Part shown: positions 1-7,949 of the stretch, piece by piece
How the letters are laid out: each line of letters opens with the position of its first letter
Position numbering within the stretch: the first letter of the stretch is position 1
From: an uncultured Ruminococcus sp.
GTDB lineage: Bacteria; Bacillota; Clostridia; Oscillospirales; Acutalibacteraceae
Assembly: GCA_902773045.1 (NCBI GenBank)
Contig: CACYDE010000006.1
Span: 1-13,917, forward strand
Direction of reading: 5' to 3'
DNA: 13,917 nt
The notes under the pieces: generated by a model
Databases searched by the model: none
What the model saw: only the letters and a program-made list of their open reading frames with translations
Told to the model about the DNA's origin: nothing
Program-made: the position numbers and the translations under genes

Positions 1-369
1 ATCCGTATCGGTTGTGTCGGAATCGGACTCTGTATCCGTATCGGTTGTGTCGGAATCGGACTCTGTATCCGTATCGGTTGTGTCGGAATCGGACTCTGTG
101 TCCGTAGTTGTGTCAACTTTCTCCGTGTCCGAATCGGACTCTGTGTCGGTAGTTGTGTCAACTTTCTCCGTGTCGGAATCGGATTCTGTATCTGAGGTTG
201 TGTCAACTTTCTCTGTGTCGGAATCGGACTCTGTGTCAGTAGTTGTGTCAACTTTCTCTGTGTCGGAATCGGATTCTGTATCTGAGGTTGTGTCAACTTT
301 CTCTGTGTCGGAATCGGATTCTGTGTCGGTAGTTGTGTCAACTTTCTCTGTGTCGGAGGAAGACTCGGT
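1..369 (-). repeat. Asp/Ser/Thr/Glu tandem repeats with 33-bp and 45-bp units
   Basis: Three 33-bp units at 1-99 encode an 11-residue D/T/E/S repeat (DTESDSDTTDT phase). Six 45-bp units at 100-369 encode a 15-residue version of the same unit with an extra EKVD segment. Both sizes are multiples of three and stay in the frame of the giant protein. The array runs off the left edge, so its full length is unknown. It resembles the acidic SD-repeat stalks of Gram-positive surface proteins, which space an adhesin away from the wall. Copy number is likely to vary between strains. Confidence 0.92.
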
Positions 370-3300
370 CCACTTAGCATAGAGAGTAATATCTGCGGTC
401 AGAGTATCGGAATCGAAATTCCACTTTGTCTTGAATTCAGAGTCCTTGTACCAACCTGCGAAAGAGAAGCCTTCCTTGGTCGGATCACTTGGAGCTTTGA
501 TCTTAGAGTTGTAATCCTGAGTGATCGAACTGATCTTTGAGCCGCCGTTTGTTTCAAATGTTACTGTGTACTGATTGATCTTCCACTGTGCTTTGATCGT
601 TACGTTTTCGGCGGGCATAGTCTCCGGAACAGCCTTATCCCAGCCTGTGAATGTGTAGCCTGTTCTTGTCGGGTCTGCGGGAGCTGTGACAGCCGTTCCG
701 TAGTCCTGAGTGATCGGGTTGATCTTTGAACCGCCGTTTGTATCAAACGTTATAGTGTACTGATTAACTTTCCACTGTGCTTTGACTGTGATATTCTCTG
801 CAGGCATAGTTGTCGGAATTTCTTTATCCCAGCCTGTGAATGTGTAGCCTGTTCTTGTCGGGTCTGCGGGAGCTTTAATAGCTGTTCCGTAGTCTTGAGT
901 GATCGGGTTGATCTTTGAACCGCCGTTTGTGTCAAACGTTACTGTGTACTGATTGATCTTCCAGTTTGCTGTGAAAGTCTTGTTTCCGATGCTGCCCTTA
1001 GCGATAGTTACATTCTTCGTAGGCTTGTTCTGACCGTCGTAAGTCCAGCCTGTGAATGTGTAACCCGTCTTAGTCGGATCGGAAAGCTTGATATCATCGG
1101 ATTCGATATTATAAGATTTAACGTTATCGTTCTTAGCCCCGTCAACACCATTATATGTGATAGTGTATTCGATAGGAACGATATCAGCCGTAACGATGAC
1201 GTCGGGTTCGCCCATAGTAACCGTGTAGACTCCGTTTTTGTCTGCTGTAAGCTTATTGGTTCCGTCTGAAACGTCGCCTTTTGCTTTGTAGCCATTGGGA
1301 GCTTTGAACTTGATTACTGTTCCCTTGTCATAGTAAGTATCGCCGTCGACGATGAGCGGGTCTGTCGTTGCGCTGATGAATTCCATATTTTCGGAAAGTT
1401 CGAACGTTCTGTAAGTCGTTTCTTCCCATTCTGCGTCAAAGAACTTGTCGCCTGTTGTACCCTTCTTGATGACAACGTCCTTGCCCAGATTCGTTCCCGT
1501 TTTGGGATCGAGCCAGCCTGCGAAGAAGTTAGCGTGCTTTTTGGGCTTCGGAAGAGTGAAATCTTCGCTGTGAGCGGTGAAAGTTATCGTTTCGCTTTCG
1601 TTTTCAGCCAGAGCGCCGCCTTCAAGGTTAAGAGTAACCGTCTGATCGCCCGGAAGAATTGTGAATGTCAGGTCAATACCCGAATAGGTGCCTGATGAGT
1701 TAGTCTCGAATTCGAATCCCACCATGTTTTCGTTGAATGTGATCGGACCAACGGTCGTTTCCGAACCGTCGGACGAACCGCTGCTTTTCGGACCAACGGT
1801 CGTTTCCGAGCTGTCGGACGAACCGCTGAAAACATAAGGATTCGTGTAGGTACTTATTGTGGCGATCGAAAGCATGTCTTTGCTGTCTGCTGTCAAGCTT
1901 CCGGAAATCTCTGCGCCGCTTCGTGATGCGGTGTAGACCGTTAAGTATCCGGAGTAATCATTCGAGTAATTTCCGTCTTTTCCGCCGTTGTCGTAGATCT
2001 TAAACGATTGGACAGCTGCGGGAACGTAAACCTGAGCAGAAAATTGATTATTTCCAATTCCTCGAACTACGTTGGAGTTATCATTCGGGAAATCAACGTA
2101 GAGTCCGCCCTCAGCCGTGAGATCATTGGTGAAAACAGGAGTAACAGTCACAGCCGAAGCAGGCATGCTGAATGTTGCCGTCTTTCTGTTTTGGTTGTAC
2201 CATTTTCCTCCGGTCACGCTCAGCTCATTTCCTTTTTCGTCAAGAACAATGAGCTCGGTGAGAAGATATCCGTCATCGGAGGTTATTGTGCAGGTGATTT
2301 TTTCACTGAATGCTGCCGATGATTTATTCGTTGAAACTGTTCCGCCGTTCTCGGGGTTGTTGACTGTGATGCTGTTTTGCTTATTAGTATCAATGATAGA
2401 GACTTTCAGATCAAGACCTTCATACGTCGTATTTGAGCCATAGTATGAGTTAAACTCGATATCCAATTCATTCCTGTATGAATACAATGTCGGAAGTTCG
2501 GTTTTAACTCCCGGCGCGCTGCCGTAGTATGTATCCTGATCTGCGGAAATATAATCATAATCCAGATAAACATTATTGCTGCCGTCGGTAGTCAGGCTTC
2601 CGGAGACTTCCATTAACGTTCCTTCCGGTGAATAGAATTCAACAGAACCATAACAATGAGCAGTGTAATTTCCGTCTTTGCCGCCGTCGTCATAGACTTT
2701 GAACGATTTTACTGCGTTGGGGATAGTTACACCAAGCTGCGAATCATAAGGCAGATCAATGTAAAGACCGCCTTCGGCAGTAAGATCGTTTGAGAAGACC
2801 GGTGTGACTGTGACGTCAGTAAAAGGCATACTGAATGTGATCGTTCCGTCTTGATACCATTTGCTGTTCGTAATGGTTACGGGTGAGCCGTTTGAGTCGG
2901 TCGCTGTGACGTCGGTGAGAAGATAACCTTCGTCAGGTTCTGCCGTCAAAGTTATCGTTGTTCCCGGCATTGCTTTTTCGGCGCTCGCCGTCACTTCGCC
3001 GCCTTCCGTGGGATTGCTGATCGTGATGTTTCTTTCCGTTACAGCCGCGTCTGCGTCAATGACTGTGACCGTGAGATCAACACCCGGGTAGGTACTACTG
3101 CTGTCGGAGTAAAATTCGAGAGTCATCCGGTTTTCCGAGCTTATGATGAGACCGGTCTCTTCATAAGCGTCGTAATAACCGATTCTTTCGGCGAGGGAAG
3201 CGCTGCTGTCTGCGTCGCCATCATAAATGTTAAGATAGTCCCAGCCGCTTTCTACCCAAACTGATCCGACCACTGCGAGACGTTTTCCTTCGGGCGCGGT

Positions 3301-6300
3301 CAGTGTGAGCTTTCCGCTGCAGTAATTGCTGTAATTTCTGTCCTTTCCTCCGTCGTCATAAACCTTAAAGGAAGTTACATTCGAAGGAATAACCCATTCG
3401 ACATTGCCGGAATGAGGAATCCTTAACTCATTATTAGTCTGATCGATGTCGTCGGTGAATTCCGCAGTGACGCTGACATCCGAAGCAGGCATCTTAAACG
3501 ACGCGGAGCCGCTGCTTAAAACATATATACCTGTATCCAAGACTGCGCCGTTTTTATCCTTAACGGTAAGGCTCTTTAAATAATAGCCTTCGTCGGACGT
3601 TATCGTCAGAGTCACCGTTTCGCCCGTATTTGCCGATTCTTTGTCCGCAGTCACTGTTCCGTTAGTAATCTCGGAGTCGACAGTGATCGTATGAGCCTCG
3701 TTGAGCTTGAAGAGGTTTACGGTGAGGTCAACGCCTTCGTCCGTTTGATATGAACTGCCGGACGAGGAGGAATATGTATAAAAATATATTCCCGTGTAGT
3801 CATCGGTACTCATGAACGTCGGAACAGTTTGGGTAGCTCCGTTGCCGTTGTACTCCACATACTGATCCTCATCATAAAGCTCCAACTCCACTGAATTGGC
3901 GGGAGCTTTCAGAGTTCCCGAAACTTCGATGCCGTATCCTTCCGGAGGATAGAAATAAAGTGATCCGTCGCATCCATAAGTGTAGTTTCCGTCTTTTCCG
4001 CCGTCGTCATAGACATTGAAAGTCGTGACGCCTTCGGGAACGTAGATGCTGCGAGATCCGCTGTAAGGAAGATTGAAAGAAACTCCGTTCGTTGAAGCGG
4101 GGTCATCGGTGAATTCGGCTGAAACCGTGACAGCAGTCTCCGGCATTACGAAGGACGCGCTTGTGGCCCATGGCTGATGGGTCGTTTCGATCTCATTGCC
4201 GTTTTCATCGGTAACATTTAAGCTTTTAACGATATGACCATCGTTTGGAGTCAGCGTAATTGTTACATTGGTTCCTACAGAGGCTTTTTCTTGATTCGCC
4301 GTGACTGTTCCGCCGGAGGTCTCCGCGATCGTAATAGTGTTTTGGTCGGCTTTGACAAGTCTGACCGTCACATCAAATCCGTCGTAATTTCTAATTTCAT
4401 TGCTGTAGAAACTGAATCTTGTATAATTGCCATACGTATAATACGGATTGATGGCGGTCTCTTCTCCGGCTAATGCGCTTCTGAATTCTCTGTTCGAAGC
4501 GTTCAGATTACTGATGCTGAGAAAGTCCGAATTACTCGAACTGTTGTATCCATCTGTTGTTATGCTTCCGGAGATCTGCATAACGTATCCTTCGGGAGCG
4601 GTAACATTGACATTTCCGTTATAATGATTGCTGTATCTTCCGTCTTTTCCGCCGTCATCATAAAGCTTGAACGACTTTAAATTCTTCGGAAGAGTAACAT
4701 CCAAAGAAGGATTCATAAAACCGTTCAAAGAAGAAGAAGGCATATTTATAAACAGCCCGTCCTCTGCGGTGACCTTGTTCGAGAAGATCGGAGTTACGGT
4801 CACATTATCATCGGGCATCGAGAAGTTTACTCTGCCTCCGCTGTACCATTCCGCGCCCGTTACGCTGACAGCGCTGCCGTTAGAATCCGTTACTTCGGCT
4901 CCGACGAGGATAAATCCGTCCTCGGGAATAGCCTCAAGAGTCACAGGTTCTCCGGTCACTGCGGTCGACGGTTCGGGAGCAGCAAGCGTTCCGCCCTCGA
5001 CTCCGGCGATCGTGATGGTGTGAGGTGTTTCGGAGTCGGCTTTGACGAGAGTCACGGTGAGATCGAGACCTGCGTCTGTGTTATATCCGCCTGCACTCAA
5101 ACCAACTGTGAGGTTGGTTCCCACGCTGAAAGTTTTGGTGATCTCTGTTTTTACTCCGTTTGAAGAGCTTCTGAATTCACCGAGCTTATTCCCTGAAGAG
5201 TAGAGGAGAACAGAATCGTTTTCGTCACCCGTCGTTACGCTTCCCGTGACGCAGAAAACATACCCATCGGGAGCGGTCAAATTCAGCTGACCGTTATAAA
5301 AAGTGGAGTAATTTCCGTCTTTTCCTCCGTCATCGTAAACCTTGAATGACTTCACATAAGAAGGAACGGTGACTGACGAAGAAACGAAGGGATAACTATC
5401 AGGGTTCTCCGGAAGGTCGACATACAATCCCGACTCGGCAGTCGCTTCTGCTTCGGAAACGAAAACAGCAGTTACCATTGCGTCGGAAACAGGCATGCTG
5501 AATGAGATTTCATCTGTGGAGCTGTTGTACCATTTTCCTCCTGTTACGTCAACTGGATTTCCGTCTTCGTCATAGACCAAAACGTCAGCCAATTGATAGC
5601 CCTCAGCGGGTGCTGCTGTCAGCTTAACGGTTTCACCGACTTTCGCCAATGTTTTATCGGAAGTTATTGTTCCGTTTTCGGTTTCGGCAGTCTTGACCTC
5701 GAATGTTTTTTCCGAGGAGATCACGTTGACAGTGAATTCAACGTCGTTATCGAAGTCCTGATACTGAGAATAAGCGAAGGTCAACTGATTGTTCGCAGTC
5801 AAAAACGGACCGACATTTTCGTTCATCTGATTTTCATAAGCGTTCTGCCTATAAAGAGTACCGGACGCATCAACAACGTATACAGCGTCGCCGTAATTAT
5901 TGCCGAACTTAACGCTGCCGTACGTCTGCATTTTTGTACCGCTCGGACTATACAGGGTGACGGAACGAGTATTATTATCGGCGTTATTAGTGTTGTAAAC
6001 CTTAAACGTTTCAACACCTTCGGGGATATTTACCACGAAATCGCCGCTTTCGGGAATATAAACACTGCGATATTTCTCTTTGACGAATTCCGCCGTCACG
6101 GTCACATCGGAAAACGGAACTTTAAAGGTAGCCTTATCTTCCGTATACCATGTTCCTCCGTTAACTGCGACTTCTTGTCCGTCTTTGTCCTTGACTGTGA
6201 CGCTTTTGAGAACGTAGCCCTCCTTGGGAGTGGCGCTGACCGTCACTGTTTCGCCAACTTTTTCGGTTTCTTTATCGACCGTCAAAGAACCGTTCATGGT

Positions 6301-6885
6301 TTCTCCGACGCTGATATTGTAATCTTGGGCTTTGACCAATGTTACTTTCAGATCAAGGCCGGAATTAACCACCGAACCGTCCGAATGGAACAACAAACGC
6401 ATCTGGTTTGCGCAATAGGTTTTTTCAATGTTTGTAAGAACACCACTGGATTGACACCCGAATTTCCCCAGCTGTACGCTGTCGGTTCCTTCACCGTCGT
6501 AAACTTCGAGATAGTCACATCCAATGTGTTCAGCCAGGATACTTCCTTCAAGAACTACAAGGAAACCATCCGGGGCGGTGATGGTCAGACTTCCGTTGCA
6601 GTTGTTGCTGTAATTTCCGCCTTTACCTCCGTCATCGTAGACATTGAACGAAAAACCGTCCGCCTTGTCGCTGAGATCGAGCGTTTGAGAATCGCTTTGT
6701 GACATGTTGACATAATAGCCCGTCGTTTCATCGCCGGAAAGCGTCACCGCCGTTGAGTCGGCGCTCGCCGTGAGGGAAAACGTTTCTCCTCCGACAGAAC
6801 CCGCAGGCGTCATTCCCGAAACGATCAATCCTGCCAACAAGGCAGCAAACACTCGTTTCGCATTGTTTTTGGATTGTCTGCTCAC
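1..6885 (-). CDS. Giant secreted multi-CUB / InlB-repeat surface protein (3' end outside window)
   Basis: The minus frame starting at GTG 6885 stays in register to position 1, where the Asp/Ser/Thr repeats are read in the same frame: at least 2295 codons, no stop, C-terminus beyond the window. An AAAGGAGGAG site precedes the start. Residues 1 to about 40 form a signal peptide: basic SRQSKNNAKR, then hydrophobic VFAALLAGLIVSGM, with a possible cleavage near TASA. Eight units follow, each with a CUB-like domain (YDDGGKDGNYS-type motif, then LTITAPDG, YLEVYDG and a late F-SDGS strand) and a divergent InlB B-repeat (GETVT-like, EGY, ending MP-x-x-VTV-x-F). Next come four Listeria-Bacteroides-type repeats and an acidic D/S/T/E tandem stalk. 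CUB and InlB modules are known adhesive beta-sandwich or beta-grasp domains; a cell-surface or secreted binding role is inferred. Any anchor (LPXTG, dockerin) would lie outside the window. The gene is not recognised by name. Confidence 0.9.
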   Translation of the reverse strand, partial: MSRQSKNNAKRVFAALLAGLIVSGMTPAGSVGGETFSLTASADSTAVTLSGDETTGYYVNMSQSDSQTLDLSDKADGFSFNVYDDGGKGGNYSNNCNGSLTITAPDGFLVVLEGSILAEHIGCDYLEVYDGEGTDSVQLGKFGCQSSGVLTNIEKTYCANQMRLLFHSDGSVVNSGLDLKVTLVKAQDYNISVGETMNGSLTVDKETEKVGETVTVSATPKEGYVLKSVTVKDKDGQEVAVNGGTWYTEDKATFKVPFSDVTVTAEFVKEKYRSVYIPESGDFVVNIPEGVETFKVYNTNNADNNTRSVTLYSPSGTKMQTYGSVKFGNNYGDAVYVVDASGTLYRQNAYENQMNENVGPFLTANNQLTFAYSQYQDFDNDVEFTVNVISSEKTFEVKTAETENGTITSDKTLAKVGETVKLTAAPAEGYQLADVLVYDEDGNPVDVTGGKWYNSSTDEISFSMPVSDAMVTAVFVSEAEATAESGLYVDLPENPDSYPFVSSSVTVPSYVKSFKVYDDGGKDGNYSTFYNGQLNLTAPDGYVFCVTGSVTTGDENDSVLLYSSGNKLGEFRSSSNGVKTEITKTFSVGTNLTVGLSAGGYNTDAGLDLTVTLVKADSETPHTITIAGVEGGTLAAPEPSTAVTGEPVTLEAIPEDGFILVGAEVTDSNGSAVSVTGAEWYSGGRVNFSMPDDNVTVTPIFSNKVTAEDGLFINMPSSSLNGFMNPSLDVTLPKNLKSFKLYDDGGKDGRYSNHYNGNVNVTAPEGYVMQISGSITTDGYNSSSNSDFLSISNLNASNREFRSALAGEETAINPYYTYGNYTRFSFYSNEIRNYDGFDVTVRLVKADQNTITIAETSGGTVTANQEKASVGTNVTITLTPNDGHIVKSLNVTDENGNEIETTHQPWATSASFVMPETAVTVSAEFTDDPASTNGVSFNLPYSGSRSIYVPEGVTTFNVYDDGGKDGNYTYGCDGSLYFYPPEGYGIEVSGTLKAPANSVELELYDEDQYVEYNGNGATQTVPTFMSTDDYTGIYFYTYSSSSGSSYQTDEGVDLTVNLFKLNEAHTITVDSEITNGTVTADKESANTGETVTLTITSDEGYYLKSLTVKDKNGAVLDTGIYVLSSGSASFKMPASDVSVTAEFTDDIDQTNNELRIPHSGNVEWVIPSNVTSFKVYDDGGKDRNYSNYCSGKLTLTAPEGKRLAVVGSVWVESGWDYLNIYDGDADSSASLAERIGYYDAYEETGLIISSENRMTLEFYSDSSSTYPGVDLTVTVIDADAAVTERNITISNPTEGGEVTASAEKAMPGTTITLTAEPDEGYLLTDVTATDSNGSPVTITNSKWYQDGTITFSMPFTDVTVTPVFSNDLTAEGGLYIDLPYDSQLGVTIPNAVKSFKVYDDGGKDGNYTAHCYGSVEFYSPEGTLMEVSGSLTTDGSNNVYLDYDYISADQDTYYGSAPGVKTELPTLYSYRNELDIEFNSYYGSNTTYEGLDLKVSIIDTNKQNSITVNNPENGGTVSTNKSSAAFSEKITCTITSDDGYLLTELIVLDEKGNELSVTGGKWYNQNRKTATFSMPASAVTVTPVFTNDLTAEGGLYVDFPNDNSNVVRGIGNNQFSAQVYVPAAVQSFKIYDNGGKDGNYSNDYSGYLTVYTASRSGAEISGSLTADSKDMLSIATISTYTNPYVFSGSSDSSETTVGPKSSGSSDGSETTVGPITFNENMVGFEFETNSSGTYSGIDLTFTILPGDQTVTLNLEGGALAENESETITFTAHSEDFTLPKPKKHANFFAGWLDPKTGTNLGKDVVIKKGTTGDKFFDAEWEETTYRTFELSENMEFISATTDPLIVDGDTYYDKGTVIKFKAPNGYKAKGDVSDGTNKLTADKNGVYTVTMGEPDVIVTADIVPIEYTITYNGVDGAKNDNVKSYNIESDDIKLSDPTKTGYTFTGWTYDGQNKPTKNVTIAKGSIGNKTFTANWKINQYTVTFDTNGGSKINPITQDYGTAIKAPADPTRTGYTFTGWDKEIPTTMPAENITVKAQWKVNQYTITFDTNGGSKINPITQDYGTAVTAPADPTRTGYTFTGWDKAVPETMPAENVTIKAQWKINQYTVTFETNGGSKISSITQDYNSKIKAPSDPTKEGFSFAGWYKDSEFKTKWNFDSDTLTADITLYAKWTESSSDTEKVDTTTDTESDSDTEKVDTTSDTESDSDTEKVDTTTDTESDSDTEKVDTTSDTESDSDTEKVDTTTDTESDSDTEKVDTTTDTESDSDTTDTDTESDSDTTDTDTESDSDTTDTD
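373..1180 (-). repeat. Four Listeria-Bacteroides (InlB-type) repeats near the C-terminal side
   Basis: Read on the minus strand, four modules of about 63-75 residues follow each other: YTITYNG...GYTFTGW...FTANWK, YTVTFDTNGGSKINPITQDYG...GYTFTGWDK...KAQWK (two near-identical copies), and YTVTFETNGGSKISSITQDY...GFSFAGW...LYAKW. The F-x-T-NGG, GY-x-F-x-GW and final x-W signatures match the InlB B-repeat / List_Bact_rpt family, common in Firmicutes surface proteins as stalk or ligand-binding modules. The middle two copies are also nearly identical at DNA level, so they duplicated recently. Confidence 0.88.
1640..6700 (-). repeat. Eight CUB-like plus divergent InlB B-repeat units, period about 650-700 bp
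   Basis: The marker motif YDDGG-K-x-G-N-Y recurs at about 6627, 5324, 4649, 3998, 3347, 2680 and 1982 (the last reads YDNGG), with a degenerate copy (VYNTNNADNN) near 5993. Spacing is about 634 to 698 bp (211-233 residues). The YD-GG-xx-xNYSN opening resembles the one seen in bacterial CUB domains. Unit 1 keeps four cysteines: NNC, CDYLEVYDG, FGC and TYC. Units 5, 6 and 7 keep only the Cys after NY-x-x. Unit 6 has the clearest CUB core (WDYLNIYDG, then MTLEFYSDSS). The copies are clearly divergent in sequence, so they are old protein-domain duplications rather than recent DNA repeats. Confidence 0.85.
1745..1828 (-). repeat. 45-bp direct duplication in a Ser/Gly/Asp linker
   Basis: Two copies of a 39-base segment, at 1745-1783 and 1790-1828, are offset by 45 bp and differ at two bases. 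They encode SGSSD-x-SETTVGP twice inside the last CUB-like unit. The insert is in frame and looks like a recent slippage duplication, probably lengthening a surface loop. Confidence 0.85.
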
Positions 6886-6948
6886 TTTTACTCCTCCTTT
6901 TGTTTGATAAGTATTCACTTTTACTCCTCCTTTTGTTTGATAAGTATT
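6883..6948 (-). repeat. Perfect 33-bp tandem duplication carrying ribosome site and GTG start
   Basis: Positions 6883-6915 and 6916-6948 are identical. Each copy holds a GGAGGAG ribosome site and a GTG. Because 33 is a multiple of three, the upstream GTG (6916-6918) is in frame with the downstream GTG (6883-6885), and the intervening codons read NTYQTKGGVKV. Two starts with equivalent ribosome sites are therefore available. The downstream one gives a more usual signal peptide beginning SRQSKNNAKR. Confidence 0.95.
6891..6900 (-). promoter_or_regulatory. Ribosome-binding site of the giant surface protein
   Basis: AAAGGAGGAG lies a few bases upstream of GTG 6885, close to a perfect anti-16S match. 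An identical copy sits 33 bases upstream (6924-6933) in front of the alternative GTG 6918. Confidence 0.88.
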
Positions 6949-7884
6949 TTTTTGACATCACAGATACCCTTTCCGCTGCAGGTTCAAATAGTTTTCGGGA
7001 GAACATGCCTTGAAACTGCTGCAGAGGTATTTGTAATGTAGATAATGATTTGCATTTTTCGGAAAGCTTAGATAAACACGTGTCCAATGAACCGAACCAA
7101 ATCAGAGTGGGGAAGACCAATGACATCTTTGTCGGCTGCGCAATACGAATTGCGATTAGGAAGGCTGATTGTTTCGTCGAAGTGCACAAAAAATAAGTAA
7201 AAATTCTCCGATGAAACGATCCGCCGAGATAAAAATTGATCTCAAAAATTTTGTGTATTTTACATAAAATTCGGTTTGGATATTTGGAAATCCGCTTTTT
7301 TCACAGTTTTCTTAAAAAATGCCGATCCATGCAGAAACATCTCCGTATGATCACGATAATTATAACATAATTTACAAAGGAAATCAATTCATTTTACACA
7401 ATTGTTTCTGATTTGTCTTAAATATTACATTTTTTTTATATGTAAGTTTAAAAATTGTGAAAAAGGCTGAAAGAGCAATTTTAAAGTTTTTGCCCGGATA
7501 TTGCTCCTCAAAAATGTGTGTGCAATTTGACTGCGAGTTCTGAGATTTGCTCATTTTTATAGTTAAGCGATACAATCAGTGATTTCTTATAAGCAGCTCG
7601 GAACAACGACCGCTGACGGCGCACACCGCATCAGATAAGACGCTGATATGGATTATGCGAAAATCACGCAGTGGTGTCGACGTGTCGGACGATACATCAC
7701 TCGATCGGATCGGCGAAACGTTTTCTGCGCGAACCTACGGTTATTGATTCGGACCTATTCATTGATTTTCCCGTGATATCGTATACATGGTTGTTTTTAT
7801 CCGAAATGTAAAAACTTCCTCCCTGAGTTATACAAAATATTTCTTTTGTATAATTTTATTCATTTCAATTCCCCCCTTGATAAT
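6949..7884. other. Long intergenic region upstream of the giant gene
   Basis: About 930 bases hold no convincing intact gene. The stretch from 6949 to about 7352 would be the transcribed leader. The stretch 7390-7570 is AT-rich and featureless. The stretch from about 7590 to 7760 is noticeably richer in GC than its surroundings. It has a plus frame from ATG 7648 (MDYAKITQWCRRVGRYITR...) and a minus frame (ITQGGSFYISDKNNHVYDITG...), both protein-like but with no full start/stop context. It may be the eroded remnant of a gene. Confidence 0.5.
7359..7387 (-). promoter_or_regulatory. Probable sigma-70-type promoter for the giant surface gene
   Basis: On the minus strand TTGATT (7387-7382) is followed after exactly 17 bases by a perfect TATAAT (7364-7359). 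Transcription would begin near 7352 and leave a leader of about 435-465 nt before the duplicated GTG starts. No better promoter was seen closer to the gene. Confidence 0.6.
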
Positions 7885-7925
7885 GCAAAAAAAGGATCAT
7901 TGCATAACAAACAATAACCCTTTTT
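7885..7925 (-). terminator. Intrinsic terminator of pgm
   Basis: On the minus strand, AAAAAGGGTTATTG pairs with CAATGATCCTTTTT (with G-U pairs) around a nine-base loop and ends in a T run. It starts about 25 bases past the phosphoglucomutase stop. The A/T-flanked arms mean it could also act on the other strand. Confidence 0.8.
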
Positions 7926-7949
7926 ATTGAAAACCATTAGTTGATAATT

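Noticed and set aside
1..369. Possible CRISPR array because of regular repeats
   Set aside because: Units are contiguous, have no unique spacers, are multiples of three and encode an in-frame acidic repeat.
14..382. Plus-strand frame of Ser/Val/Glu repeats (SESDSVSV...)
   Set aside because: It is the antisense shadow of the Asp/Ser/Thr repeat stalk. The minus frame continues for over 2200 codons with recognisable domains and a signal peptide.
5593..6702. 369-codon plus-strand frame
   Set aside because: It lies opposite CUB-like and InlB-type units of the giant minus-strand gene, has no ribosome site and no recognisable domain.
6728..7189. Minus frame with repeated YLSNKRRSKSE
   Set aside because: The repetition comes from the 33-bp duplication read in the wrong frame, and the frame overlaps the signal peptide of the giant gene.
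7384..7575. 63-codon minus frame upstream of the giant gene
   Set aside because: No ribosome site, AT-driven composition, and it overlaps the promoter boxes.
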